From Streptomyces coeruleorubidus (GTDB lineage Bacteria > Actinomycetota > Actinomycetes > Streptomycetales > Streptomycetaceae): a stretch of DNA of 64,000 bases. Positions 54,459-63,686 of this stretch are shown here, piece after piece. A program made the translations under genes and the position numbers. The notes below the pieces were generated by a model. The model ran no database searches. It saw only the letters and a list, made by a program, of their open reading frames with translations, and had not been told where the DNA came from. Each line of letters opens with the position of its first letter. Position 1 is the stretch's first letter. Location of the stretch: assembly GCF_008705135.1 (NCBI RefSeq), contig NZ_CP023694.1, forward strand, positions 4,631,001-4,695,000, given 5' to 3'.

Positions 54459-56216
54459 ATGACGTTGCTCACGGGCGCGCGGGAGCGCCGGGTGCGGACC
54501 GGCGGAGTCGAGCTGTGCGTGGCGGAGGTGGGTGATCCGCGGCGGCCGACGGTCGTCCTGGTGCACGGCTACCCCGACAGCAAAGAGGTCTGGTCCGAGG
54601 TCGCCGCGCGTCTCGCCGAGCACTTCCACGTGGTGGCGTACGACGTCCGCGGCCACGGCCGGTCGACGGCGCCGCGGCCGTTGCGGGGCGGGTTCACGCT
54701 GGAGAAGCTGACGGACGACTTCCTGGCGGTCGCGGACGCGGTCAGCCCGGACCGGCCGGTGCACCTGGTCGGGCACGACTGGGGCTCGGTGCAGGCCTGG
54801 GAGTTCACCACCGTGCGGCGCACCGAGGGCCGCATCGCCTCCTTCACCTCCATGTCCGGGCCGTCCCTGGACCATTTCGGCCACTGGATCAACAGCCGTG
54901 TGCGGCGGCCCACCCCGCGCCGGGTCGGCCAGCTCCTCGGGCAGGGCGCCAGGTCCTGGTACGTGTACCTGCTGCAGACGCCCGTGCTGCCCGAGCTGGC
55001 CTGGCGCGGCCCGCTCGGCAAGCGCTGGCCCCGGGTGCTGGAGCGTGTCGAGAAGGTGCCCCGGGGCGACTACCCGACCTCGTCCCTGCCGTCGGACGCG
55101 GCACACGGGGCCTGGCTGTACCGGGACAACGTCCGGTCCCGGCTGCGCAGGCCGCGCACGGACGCGTACGCCCACGCGCCCGTGCAGATCGTGACGCCCC
55201 TGGAGGACCGGTTCCTGTCGGAGCGGCTCCACGACGGACTGGAGCAGTGGGTTCCGCAGCTGACCCGCAGGACCGTCCAGGCGGGGCACTGGATCCCACG
55301 GACCCGTCCGGATCAGCTGGCTTCGTGGATCGAGGAGTTCGTGACGTCCGTCGAGAGCGGCCGGTCCCCGGTGATGGCGAGCGGCAGGCACGCCGAGCGG
55401 TTCGGCGGGCAGCTCGTGCTGGTCACCGGGGCGGGCAGCGGCATCGGGCGGGCGACGGCGCTGGCGTTCGCCCAGGCCGGCGCGCGCGTGGTGGCCGTCG
55501 ACCGGAACGCGGAGGCGGCGGCCCGCACCGCCGAGTCGTCCCGCCTGGCGGGCGCTCCCGAGGCCTGGGCGGAGACGGTCGACGTCTCCGACGAGCAGGC
55601 CATGGAGAAACTCGCCGAGACGGTCACCACCGAGTACGGGGTGGTGGACGTCCTGGTGAACAACGCCGGGATCGGACTGTCCGGTTCCTTCTTCGACACC
55701 ACGCCGGAGGACTGGAAAAAGGTCCTCGACGTCAACCTGTGGGGTGTGATCCACGGCTGCCGGCTCTTCGGCCGGCGGATGGCCGAGCGCGGGCAGGGCG
55801 GCCACATCGTGAACGTGGCGTCGGCGGCGGCGTACCAGCCGTCCCGGGCACTGCCCGCCTACAGCACCTCCAAGGCGGCCGTGCTGATGCTCAGCGAGTG
55901 CCTGCGCGCGGAACTCGCCGGGCAGGGGATCGGTGTGACGGCGGTCTGCCCGGGCTTCGTCAACACCGCCATCACGTCCACGGCGCACTTCGCCGGGGTC
56001 GACGCCGGCGAGGAGAAGCGGCTCCAGCAGCGTGCCGCCCGTCTCTACGGGCTGCGGAACTACCCGCCGGAGAAGGTCGCCGCCGCGATCGTGCGGGCGG
56101 TGGTACGCAATGACGCGGTGGTCCCGGTCACGCCGGAGGCACGGAGCGCGCGCTGGCTGTCGCGGTTCGCCCCGGGGGCGCTGCGGAGGATCGCGCGGGT
56201 GAAGCCGCCGATGTGA
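54459..56216 (+). CDS. epoxide-hydrolase-like / SDR fusion, EphD type
   Basis: A 585-residue bifunctional protein. Residues about 1-295 are an alpha/beta hydrolase with HGYPDSKEVW (oxyanion loop), GHDWGSVQAW where Asp is the nucleophile as in epoxide hydrolases, and the catalytic His in QAGHWIPR. Residues about 310-570 are a short-chain dehydrogenase: cofactor motif TGAGSGIGRA, NNAG, and active-site YSTSK. This is the architecture of mycobacterial EphD, which acts on lipid epoxides. The C terminus is basic (FAPGALRRIARVKPP). Start ATG 54459 abuts the hydrolase domain. It stands alone, divergent from the ABC operon. Confidence 0.92.
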   Translation: MTLLTGARERRVRTGGVELCVAEVGDPRRPTVVLVHGYPDSKEVWSEVAARLAEHFHVVAYDVRGHGRSTAPRPLRGGFTLEKLTDDFLAVADAVSPDRPVHLVGHDWGSVQAWEFTTVRRTEGRIASFTSMSGPSLDHFGHWINSRVRRPTPRRVGQLLGQGARSWYVYLLQTPVLPELAWRGPLGKRWPRVLERVEKVPRGDYPTSSLPSDAAHGAWLYRDNVRSRLRRPRTDAYAHAPVQIVTPLEDRFLSERLHDGLEQWVPQLTRRTVQAGHWIPRTRPDQLASWIEEFVTSVESGRSPVMASGRHAERFGGQLVLVTGAGSGIGRATALAFAQAGARVVAVDRNAEAAARTAESSRLAGAPEAWAETVDVSDEQAMEKLAETVTTEYGVVDVLVNNAGIGLSGSFFDTTPEDWKKVLDVNLWGVIHGCRLFGRRMAERGQGGHIVNVASAAAYQPSRALPAYSTSKAAVLMLSECLRAELAGQGIGVTAVCPGFVNTAITSTAHFAGVDAGEEKRLQQRAARLYGLRNYPPEKVAAAIVRAVVRNDAVVPVTPEARSARWLSRFAPGALRRIARVKPPM

Positions 56217-56243
56217 CCCCAAGCCGCTTGATACGAGGGCCAG

Positions 56244-56297
56244 TTGTCCACAGAATCGCCAATTCCGCTGTGGATAACACCACTTGGCTGTGGATCA
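56244..56297. promoter_or_regulatory. DnaA-box cluster upstream of kptA
   Basis: TTGTCCACA at 56244-56252 (direct), TGTGGATAA at 56269-56277 and TGTGGATCA at 56289-56297 (inverted). Two match the Streptomyces DnaA box and one has a single mismatch. They fill the short gap before kptA. Confidence 0.65.
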
Positions 56298-56353
56298 AAC
56301 CTCCAAGAGGAAACTCGATCGCGTGATTCAGGTCTCTCCCGCACCCTGAGGGG

Positions 56354-56902
56354 ATGGACGAAAGACGCACCGTGAAGGTGTCGAAGTACCTCTCGAAGCA
56401 TCTGCGCCATCAGCCGGCGAGAATCGGGCTGGCACTGGACGAAGCCGGCTGGGTCGAGATCGACACGCTGATCGCCGCAGCCGCCGCACATGGCTTCCCC
56501 TTCACCCGCGCCGAACTGGACCACGTCGTCGCCACCAACGACAAACGACGTTTCGCTGTCGAGGGCACCCGGATCCGCGCCAGCCAGGGCCACAGTGTCG
56601 AGGTCGACCTCGGGCTGCCGACGGAGACCCCGCCCGCCTACCTCTACCACGGCACCGTCGCCCGCAACCTGGACGCGATCCGGGCCGAGGGACTCAGGCC
56701 GATGAACCGACACGCCGTGCGTCTCTCACCCGACCGGGAGACGGCGACCCGCGTCGGCGCCCGCCGTGGCCGGCCTGTCGTGCTGACCGTGGACGCGGCC
56801 GCCATGCATCGCGACGGCCATGTCTTCCAGGTGAGCGCGAACGGCGTGTGGCTGACCCAGGCTGTACCGGCGCGGTATCTGCGCCTTCCCGGGCCTCGCT
56901 GA
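56354..56902 (+). CDS. kptA: RNA 2'-phosphotransferase
   Basis: A 182-residue Tpt1/KptA enzyme that moves an internal RNA 2'-phosphate to NAD+, giving ADP-ribose 1'',2''-cyclic phosphate. The conserved segments are VSKYLSKHLRHQP, ATNDKRRFAV with RIRASQGHSVEV, LYHGT and HAVRLSPD, so the Arg/His catalytic set looks intact. Bacteria have no tRNA introns of the kind that need this enzyme, so its role here is uncertain: RNA repair or ADP-ribosyl transfer to RNA or DNA ends. The ATG at 56354 follows GAGGGG. Its promoter overlaps a DnaA-box cluster, and a perfect parS follows. Confidence 0.94.
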   Translation: MDERRTVKVSKYLSKHLRHQPARIGLALDEAGWVEIDTLIAAAAAHGFPFTRAELDHVVATNDKRRFAVEGTRIRASQGHSVEVDLGLPTETPPAYLYHGTVARNLDAIRAEGLRPMNRHAVRLSPDRETATRVGARRGRPVVLTVDAAAMHRDGHVFQVSANGVWLTQAVPARYLRLPGPR

Positions 56903-56934
56903 CGTGCTGTGCGGGGCGAGCCGCGCACGGTGAC

Positions 56935-56950
56935 TGTTTCACGTGAAACA
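56935..56950. promoter_or_regulatory. parS (perfect consensus)
   Basis: TGTTTCACGTGAAACA, the exact ParB-binding consensus, 33 bases after the kptA stop and 36 before the next gene. Confidence 0.93.
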
Positions 56951-56985
56951 CGGGTCACCCGCAACGCTCCCTTAGGCTCGATGCC

Positions 56986-57888
56986 ATGAGTCTGCGTCTG
57001 AGCACCGTGATCCTCCCCTACCGCCGCTGGCAGGAAGGCGGCCGTGCGGCATGGACCCGTGCCGAGCAGCTCGGCTTCCACACCGCATACACCTACGACC
57101 ACCTGTCCTGGCGCACCTTCCGGGACGGCCCCTGGTTCGGCGCCGTACCGACCCTCACCGCCGCCGCGACCGTCACCGACCGGCTGCGGCTGGGCACCCT
57201 GGTGACCTCGCCGAACTTCCGGCACCCGGTGACCCTCGCCAAGGAGCTGATCTCCCTAGACGACATCTCCGGCGGGCGGGTCACTCTCGGCATAGGGGCG
57301 GGCGGCTCGGGCTTCGACGCCACGGCGCTCGGCCAGGAGCCATGGACCCCGCGCGAGCGCGCCGATCGCTTCGCCGAGTTCGTCCCGCTGCTCGACCGGC
57401 TGCTCAGCGAGGACGCGGTGTCGTACGAGGGCGACTTCTACTCGGCCCACGAGGCACGGAACATCCCCGGCTGTGTGCAGCGCCCCAGGCTGCCGTTCGC
57501 GGTGGCCGCGACCGGCCCGCGCGGGATGCGGCTCGCCGCCCGGTACGGGCAGGCGTGGGTGACCACCGGTGACCCCAAGCTGTACGAGAACGGCACCCCC
57601 GAACAGTCGATTCAGGCCATCCGCGGGCAGGCGGAGAAGCTCGGCGACATCTGTGCCGAAATCGGCCGGGACATGACCGACCTCGACAGGGTCCTGCTCA
57701 CCGGATTCACGCCGGACCGTGGCGGTCCTCTCCAGTCCCTGGACGCCTTCGTCGACTTCGTCGGCAGGCACATGGAGCTGGGCTTCACGGAGATCGTGAT
57801 CCACTGGCCCATCCCCGACTCTCCCTTCGCGACGGACGAGAAGGCGTTCGAGCAGATCGCCATAGAGGCGCCGGCGCAGTTGCGGTGA
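56986..57888 (+). CDS. luciferase-like (LLM) flavin/F420-dependent oxidoreductase
   Basis: A 300-residue TIM-barrel oxidoreductase of the luciferase-like group. Seen: AEQLGFHTAYTYDHLSWR, RLRLGTLVTSPNFRHPVTLAKE, ISGGRVTLGIGAGGSGFDATALG and the C-terminal FTEIVIHWPIPD. The IGAG loop and the short length fit F420-dependent members common in actinobacteria; FMN use cannot be excluded. No partner reductase nearby. ATG start, a short gap after the parS site. Confidence 0.88.
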   Translation: MSLRLSTVILPYRRWQEGGRAAWTRAEQLGFHTAYTYDHLSWRTFRDGPWFGAVPTLTAAATVTDRLRLGTLVTSPNFRHPVTLAKELISLDDISGGRVTLGIGAGGSGFDATALGQEPWTPRERADRFAEFVPLLDRLLSEDAVSYEGDFYSAHEARNIPGCVQRPRLPFAVAATGPRGMRLAARYGQAWVTTGDPKLYENGTPEQSIQAIRGQAEKLGDICAEIGRDMTDLDRVLLTGFTPDRGGPLQSLDAFVDFVGRHMELGFTEIVIHWPIPDSPFATDEKAFEQIAIEAPAQLR

Positions 57889-57978
57889 TGCCTTCGGGAC
57901 GTTCCTGGTGAGAACGGTATCCACTCACCTGTGCGGACTCCCGCACGCCCGTGCAGGCATATGCGGGACAATGACCGG

Positions 57979-58848
57979 GTGACCTCAGCGACCCGACAGC
58001 CCGAAACCGCGGCCGGTACCCTCCCCCCGCGGCTGATCGCCACCGACCTCGACGGCACCCTGCTGCGCGACGACAAGTCGGTGTCCCCGCGCACGGTGGC
58101 CGCGCTGGCCGCCGCCGAAGAGGCGGGCATCGAGGTCTTCTTCGTCACGGGCCGCCCGGCCCGCTGGATGGACGTCGTCAGCGACCACGTGCACGGCCAC
58201 GGCCTGGCGATCTGCGGCAACGGCGCCGCCGTGGTCGACCTGCACGGCGGCCCCGGCTCCCACCGGTTCGTGAAGGTAAGGGAGCTGGAGCGGGCGAACG
58301 CGCTGGACGCCGTACGCCTGCTGCGTGATGCGGCTCCGGGCACGGTGTACGCGGTCGAGCAGACGTACGGCTTCTACCAGGAGCCGGCCTATCCGAAGCT
58401 GCACATGGAGACCCCCGACAGCCTCGCCCCGGCGGAGGAACTGCTGTCGCCGGACCACCGCGCGGCCGGGGAGCCGGTGCTGAAAATCCTGGCCTACCAC
58501 CCCGAGATGGATCCCGACGCCTTCCTGACCCTGGCCCGGCTCGCCATCGGCGACCGCGCCAACGTGACCCGGTCCAGCCCCAGCGCCCTGCTGGAGATCA
58601 GCGGTCCCGATGTGTCGAAGGCCAGCACGCTCGCCCTGTGCTGTGCCGAGCGCGGCATCTCGCACGAGCAGGTCGTCGCCTTCGGCGACATGCCGAACGA
58701 CGTCGAGATGCTGACCTGGGCGGGCCGGTCCTACGCGATGGGCAACGCCCACCCGGACGTGGTCGCCGCGGCCTCGGGACGGACGGTCGCGAACAACGAG
58801 GACGGGGTGGCGGTCGTGATCGAGCGGCTGCTCACGGAACTGCCGTAG
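57979..58848 (+). CDS. Cof-type HAD phosphatase (paralogue)
   Basis: A 289-residue HAD hydrolase with the same layout as the one after serS: motif I ATDLDGTLLRDDKSV, motif II FVTGRPARW, motif III Lys in GPDVSKASTL and motif IV AFGDMPNDVEML. The middle cap domain differs. Both C termini end with an NNEDGVAVVIERLL-like segment, so they are true paralogues. GTG start at 57979 chosen; an ATG at 57961 is possible. It converges with the M23 peptidase gene. Confidence 0.91.
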   Translation: MTSATRQPETAAGTLPPRLIATDLDGTLLRDDKSVSPRTVAALAAAEEAGIEVFFVTGRPARWMDVVSDHVHGHGLAICGNGAAVVDLHGGPGSHRFVKVRELERANALDAVRLLRDAAPGTVYAVEQTYGFYQEPAYPKLHMETPDSLAPAEELLSPDHRAAGEPVLKILAYHPEMDPDAFLTLARLAIGDRANVTRSSPSALLEISGPDVSKASTLALCCAERGISHEQVVAFGDMPNDVEMLTWAGRSYAMGNAHPDVVAAASGRTVANNEDGVAVVIERLLTELP

Positions 58849-58867
58849 CCGTCGCGGCGGCTACGGC

Positions 58868-58926
58868 CTGCGGCTCGGCTGCGGCTGGCTGTGGCAGGGG
58901 CTGGCTGTGGCAGTGGCCGGCTGTGG
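58868..58926. repeat. short GGCTG-rich tandem repeat
   Basis: GGCTGGCTGTGGCAG occurs twice 16 bases apart (58883, 58899) with a third partial unit, in the short gap between convergent genes. It may act in transcription ending, though the arms do not form a clear hairpin. Confidence 0.4.
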
Positions 58927-58953
58927 TTCGACTGTGTGCGGCTCTCGCCGGGG

Positions 58954-60012
58954 TCAGAGCGACACCCCTCGTGCCGCCAGCCATGACACCGGGTTGACGG
59001 ACGAGCCCATCTCCGGCGTGACCCTGGCCTCGAAGTGCAGGTGCGGTCCGGTGGAGTTGCCCGTGCTGCCCGACTGGCCGATCCACTGGCCGGGGCTGAC
59101 GTGCTCTCCCTGGTCGACCGCGACGGCCGCGAGATGGGCGTACTGCGTGTAGTAGCCACCCGCGTGCCTGAGCACGATCTCGATGCCGAAGGGCCCTCCG
59201 CAGGACACCTTCTCCACCCGGCCCTCGCCCACGGCCCGCACCGGCGTGCCGATCGGCACCGCGAAGTCCTGCCCGGTGTGCCTGCTGGACCACCGCGCAC
59301 CGCCGCTGCCGTAGGACGCGGACAGCTCGTACGTCTCCACGGGCGCGACCCACGCGCTCGTGAAGGCCGTCTCCGGCTGGTCGAGGCGCACGGCCCCACG
59401 GCACGCCCCGGCTGCGACCGAGGCGTCCGCCTGCCCCTGGAGCTGCGAGCGTGCCGTTTCCAGCTTCTGCTCGATGTCGGCTTTGAGCCCGGCGAGTTGC
59501 GCGTTTCGCTTCTCCAGAGCCTGCCAGTGGGCCGCGGCCTTGGCCTCGTCCGCGGCGAGCCGTGCCTCGGCCCGGCGGCTCTTGGAGATCGCGTTGTTCA
59601 CGGCGAGATTCGTCTGCGAGAAGGCGTGCTGACCTCGCATCAAGTCATCGGGACCGTCGGCGAGGATCATCTGCGCGGCCACCGGCAGGCCACCGCTGGA
59701 TCGGTACTGGGCGCGGGCGATCCTGCCCAGGTCCTCGTGCAGGGCCGCGATGTGCCGTCGCTGACCGTCCAGAAGCTCCTCGGCCCGCTGGGCTCTGGCC
59801 CGTTGCTCCTCGGCCTCCTCGCGACCGGCCTCGTACTGCTGCGTCGCCACCGCGGCCTCCTCGTACAGCCGCGCCACTTCGGCGCTGAGGCCCGCGTCCC
59901 CGCCGGTGCCGCTCCCGGGTTCCTTGAGCGCCGCCGTCGGCCGGGCCGCGAGGACCGCCAAGGCGCACAAGAGAACCGGAACGAGCAGCCGGTGGCGGCG
60001 ATATGAGCGCAT
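58954..60012 (-). CDS. secreted M23 metallopeptidase with coiled coil
   Basis: A 352-residue exported peptidoglycan endopeptidase or EnvC/FtsX-type activator. A signal peptide (RRHRLLVPVLLCALAVLA) leads to two long coiled-coil stretches (about 40-105 and 145-205) and a C-terminal LytM domain: zinc ligands HTGQDFAVP (His, Asp), then YAHL and HLHFEAR. The zinc set looks complete, so it should be an active peptidase. Coiled-coil LytM proteins often work under FtsEX control in division. ATG at 60012. Confidence 0.91.
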   Translation of the reverse strand: MRSYRRHRLLVPVLLCALAVLAARPTAALKEPGSGTGGDAGLSAEVARLYEEAAVATQQYEAGREEAEEQRARAQRAEELLDGQRRHIAALHEDLGRIARAQYRSSGGLPVAAQMILADGPDDLMRGQHAFSQTNLAVNNAISKSRRAEARLAADEAKAAAHWQALEKRNAQLAGLKADIEQKLETARSQLQGQADASVAAGACRGAVRLDQPETAFTSAWVAPVETYELSASYGSGGARWSSRHTGQDFAVPIGTPVRAVGEGRVEKVSCGGPFGIEIVLRHAGGYYTQYAHLAAVAVDQGEHVSPGQWIGQSGSTGNSTGPHLHFEARVTPEMGSSVNPVSWLAARGVSL

Positions 60013-60116
60013 GTCAGTGATCGTCGCCCAGACCGGCCGGCCGGACCCTGTTCACGTCGTACGGCTGGGGGACCGGTTGCCCCGAACGGCTCAGTGCGGC
60101 GCCGGTCGTGGCCCCG

Positions 60117-63100
60117 CTAAGGCACGCCCACCAACGACTCCGATGCCGCCTCCCGCTCGGCCATCTCCCGCAACGGCCCGTCCACGGCCACCAGCTCCGC
60201 GTACGCCCCGCGCTGCACGACACGCCCCTGGTCCAGCACGATCACCTCGTCCACCGCCTCCAGACCCGCCAGCCGGTGCGTGATGAGCAGCGTCGTGCGG
60301 CCCTCGGTGGCGGCCAGGAGGTCGGCGGTGAGTGCGTCCGCGGTCGGCAGGTCCAGGTGTTCGGCGGGCTCGTCGAGCACCAGGACGGGGAAGTCGGCGA
60401 GCAGTGCCCGGGCCAGCGCGAGCCGCTGTCGCTGCCCTCCCGACAGCCGCGCCCCGTGCTCGCCGACCAGAGTGTCGAGCCCGCCGGGCAGGCCGGCGGC
60501 CCAGTCCAGCAGCCGGGCCCGGCCGAGCGCGGCACGCAGTTCGTCCTCGGTGGCGTCCTTCTTGGCGAGCAGCAGGTTCTCGCGCAGCGAGCTGTCGAAG
60601 AGGTGCGCGTCCTGCGCGCACAGCCCGACGAGCTGTCGTACGTCGTCGCCGTGCAGCGCGTACGCGTCCACACCCGCCAGCGTGTAGGAACCCGCGTCCG
60701 CGTCGAGGAAGCGCAGCAGCACCTGTGCCAGCGTCGTCTTGCCGGAGCCGGAGGGTCCGACCACGGCGACCCGGCGGCCCTCCTCGAGGGTCAGATCCAG
60801 TCCGGCGAGCGCGTCCCGGTCCTGCCCCGCGTGCCGCGCGGCCAGCCCCTGGACGGCGACCGGGAACGGCGATGCGGGCACCTGCCGGGGCTGCTCGGGC
60901 TCCGCCACGGGCTCCGGGGCGTCCAGCACCTCGTACACCCGCTCGGCGCTCCGGCGTACCCGCTGCCGGTACTGCACGGCGAGCGGCAGCCCGAGCACGG
61001 CCTCGAAGGCGGCCAGCGGGGTGAGCACGACGACGGCCATGGTCACGCCGTCCAGCCGCCCGGCCGCGACCGCCTGCGCGCCCACCAGGGCGGCGGCCGT
61101 GACGGTCAGGCCGGAGATCAGCGCGGTGAGCCCGTCGCCGAGTGCCGTGGCGGTGGCGGCGCGCGAGGCGATCCGGGTGAGCACCCCGTCGGCCTCGCGT
61201 GCCTGGGCGGTCCGCGCCGGGAGGGCACCCGCGACGGTCAGTTCCGCGGTTCCCGTGAGCAGATCGGCCACCCGCGTCGCGAGCACCCCACGGGCGGGCG
61301 CCAGCCGGTGCTCGGCCCGCCGCGCGACGGCCCCCGTGACGAGTGGCACGCCCGCTCCCGCCGCCAGCAGCCCGGCCGCGAGCACGGCCCCGGCCTCGGG
61401 CAGCAGCCACGCCGTGAACCCGACGGACGCGGCCGACACGACGACGGCCGCCCCGGCCGGCAGCAGCCACCGCAGCCAGTAGTCCTGCAACGCGTCCACG
61501 TCCGCGACCAGCCGGGACAGCAGATCGCCCCGGCGGGTCCGGCGCAGTCCGGCGGGCGCCAGCCGCTCCAGCCTGCGGAACACCGCGACCCTGGTGTCCG
61601 CCAGCATCCGCAGCACGGCGTCGTGCGAGACCAGCCGCTCGGCGTACCGGAACACGGCCCGGCCGATCCCGAAGGCCCGCGTCGCCGTCACGGCCACCAT
61701 CAGATACAGCACGGGCGGCTGCTGCGAGGCCCGCGAAATCAGCCACCCGGAGGTGGCCATGAGCCCTACGGCACTCCCGAGCGCCAGACTCCCGAGCAGC
61801 AACGCGAGTCCCAGCCGCCCGCGCCGGGCACCGGACATGGCGCGGACGCGCGCGAGAACCCCGCCCGAAGCGGGCCGTCCATCCGGCTCGGCCGGAGAGA
61901 CCGCGGCGGGCGACTCGGCCTCGGCGGAATCCGTTCCGGGATTCCGGACCGCGGCGGATGCGACAGGCGCAGGGGAAGACAGCACAGACACCGCGGAGGA
62001 CCCGCCAGGCACCGGGGAAGACGCGACAGGCACCGGGGCGGTCCCGGGCTCCGCCAGACGCACCACCCGGTCGGCCACGCCCAGTAGCGCCGGCCGGTGC
62101 ACCACCAGCAGCACCGTCCGCCCGGCCGCCAGCCGCCGTACCGCCGTCACGACCTCGGCCTCGGTGGCCCCGTCCAGCGCGGCCGTCGGCTCGTCGAGCA
62201 GCAGCACGGGCCGGTCCGCGAGGAACGCCCGGGCCAGCGCGAGCCGCTGTCGCTGCCCGGCGGACAGCCCGGCCCCGTCCTCGCCGAGCACGGTGTCCGC
62301 ACCCTCGGGCAGCGCGTCCACGAACTCCAGCGCCCCGGCGTCCCGCAGCGCCCGCCGTACGGCGTCGTCGTCGGCTTCGGGCCGCGCCAGCCGTACGTTC
62401 TCGGCGATCGTCCCGGCGTACAGATGCGGCCGCTGCGGCACCCACGCGATCCGGGACCGCCACTGCTCCGGGTCCACGTCGGCGAGGTCGGCTCCCCCGA
62501 CCCGCACCCGGCCCTCGGCCGGTGACACGAACCCGAGCAGAACGTTCAGCAGCGTCGACTTGCCGGCGCCGCTCGGCCCGACCAGCGCGACCGTCTCACC
62601 GGGCTCGACGGTGAAGGACACGTCCGACACAGCGTCCGTCGACCGCCCCGGGTAGCGGACGGTCACTCCCTCGAAGGCCAGCGCACCCGCCGGCACGGCC
62701 CCGGAACCGGACGCCGGAACGGGCGTCTCCAAGACCTCGAAGATCTCCTCCGCCGCGGCGAGTCCCTCCGCCGCCGCGTGGTACTGCGCCCCGACCTGCC
62801 GCAACGGCAGATACGCCTCCGGCGCCAGGATCAGGATGACGAGGCCGATGTACAGGTCCATCTCGCCGTGCACCAGCCGCATGCCGATCGTCACGGCGAC
62901 CAGAGCCACCGAGATCGTCGCGAGCAGCTCCAGCGCGAAGGAGGAGATGAAGGCGATCCGCAGCGTCCGCATGGTCGCTTGCCGGTACTCGCCGGTGATT
63001 CGCCGGATCGACTCGGCCTGCGCCTTGGCCCGCCCGAAGACCTTCAGCGTCGGCAGCCCCGCGACGACGTCCAGGAAGTGACCGGACAGCCGCGACAGAA

Positions 63101-63683
63101 GCTGCCACTGACGGTCCATCCTCGACTGGGTGGCCCAGCCGATCAGCACCATGAAGACCGGGATGAGCGGCAGGGTGCCCACGATGATGGCCGCGGAGAC
63201 CCAGTCCTCGGTGACGATCCGCGCCAGCACCGCCACTGGCACGACCACCGCGAGACCCAACTGCGGCAGGTACCGCGAGAAGTAGTCGTCGAGGGCGTCG
63301 ACACCCCGGGTGGCCAGAACGACCAGCGAACCGGTCCGCTGCCCGCTCAGCCACCCCGGCCCCAGCTGAGCGGCACGCTCCAACAACCGCCCCCGCAGCT
63401 CGGACTTCACCGCCGCGCTCGCCCGGTGCGCCGCAAGCTCGGTGAGCCAGCCGACCAGCGCCCGACCGGCCGCGACAGCAGTCAAGAGCAGCAGGGGAGT
63501 GGCGAGTTCGGACACGGCCATGCGGTGCTGGAACGCGCCGACCACCATCTCGGCGATGAGCATCGCCTGCGCTATGACCAGCCCCGCCCCGATCGCCCCG
63601 AGGGCGATGACCGCCACCAGGAAGACCCGGGTGGCACGGGCGTACCGGAGCAGACGCGGATCGATTGGTTTCACGTGAAACAC
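60117..63683 (-). CDS. cydDC: fused CydD-CydC thiol ABC exporter
   Basis: A 1,188-residue fusion of both halves of the CydDC glutathione/cysteine exporter needed to assemble cytochrome bd. Each half has six membrane helices and an ABC ATPase: Walker A GPSGAGKSTLL then GPSGSGKTTLA, signatures LSAGQRQRLALAR and LSGGQRQRLALAR, Walker B VLLLDEPTAALD and VLVLDEPAEHLD. In actinobacteria the two genes are commonly fused. The short sequence between halves (VASSPVPGGSSAVSV region) is Ser/Val/Pro-rich. Its first six codons are the parS site at 63667-63682, giving the N terminus MFHVKP. cydB lies three bases upstream. Confidence 0.95.
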   Translation of the reverse strand: MFHVKPIDPRLLRYARATRVFLVAVIALGAIGAGLVIAQAMLIAEMVVGAFQHRMAVSELATPLLLLTAVAAGRALVGWLTELAAHRASAAVKSELRGRLLERAAQLGPGWLSGQRTGSLVVLATRGVDALDDYFSRYLPQLGLAVVVPVAVLARIVTEDWVSAAIIVGTLPLIPVFMVLIGWATQSRMDRQWQLLSRLSGHFLDVVAGLPTLKVFGRAKAQAESIRRITGEYRQATMRTLRIAFISSFALELLATISVALVAVTIGMRLVHGEMDLYIGLVILILAPEAYLPLRQVGAQYHAAAEGLAAAEEIFEVLETPVPASGSGAVPAGALAFEGVTVRYPGRSTDAVSDVSFTVEPGETVALVGPSGAGKSTLLNVLLGFVSPAEGRVRVGGADLADVDPEQWRSRIAWVPQRPHLYAGTIAENVRLARPEADDDAVRRALRDAGALEFVDALPEGADTVLGEDGAGLSAGQRQRLALARAFLADRPVLLLDEPTAALDGATEAEVVTAVRRLAAGRTVLLVVHRPALLGVADRVVRLAEPGTAPVPVASSPVPGGSSAVSVLSSPAPVASAAVRNPGTDSAEAESPAAVSPAEPDGRPASGGVLARVRAMSGARRGRLGLALLLGSLALGSAVGLMATSGWLISRASQQPPVLYLMVAVTATRAFGIGRAVFRYAERLVSHDAVLRMLADTRVAVFRRLERLAPAGLRRTRRGDLLSRLVADVDALQDYWLRWLLPAGAAVVVSAASVGFTAWLLPEAGAVLAAGLLAAGAGVPLVTGAVARRAEHRLAPARGVLATRVADLLTGTAELTVAGALPARTAQAREADGVLTRIASRAATATALGDGLTALISGLTVTAAALVGAQAVAAGRLDGVTMAVVVLTPLAAFEAVLGLPLAVQYRQRVRRSAERVYEVLDAPEPVAEPEQPRQVPASPFPVAVQGLAARHAGQDRDALAGLDLTLEEGRRVAVVGPSGSGKTTLAQVLLRFLDADAGSYTLAGVDAYALHGDDVRQLVGLCAQDAHLFDSSLRENLLLAKKDATEDELRAALGRARLLDWAAGLPGGLDTLVGEHGARLSGGQRQRLALARALLADFPVLVLDEPAEHLDLPTADALTADLLAATEGRTTLLITHRLAGLEAVDEVIVLDQGRVVQRGAYAELVAVDGPLREMAEREAASESLVGVP
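63667..63682. promoter_or_regulatory. parS-like ParB site inside the cydDC start
   Basis: GGTTTCACGTGAAACA on the plus strand, one base from consensus (first position), spanning codons 1-6 of cydDC. The central GTTTCACGTGAAAC is intact. Confidence 0.85.
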
Positions 63684-63686
63684 ACC

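Noticed and set aside
56694..56951. Minus-strand frame starting MFHVKQ
   Set aside because: Its start is the parS palindrome and the rest is antisense to kptA; no protein pattern.
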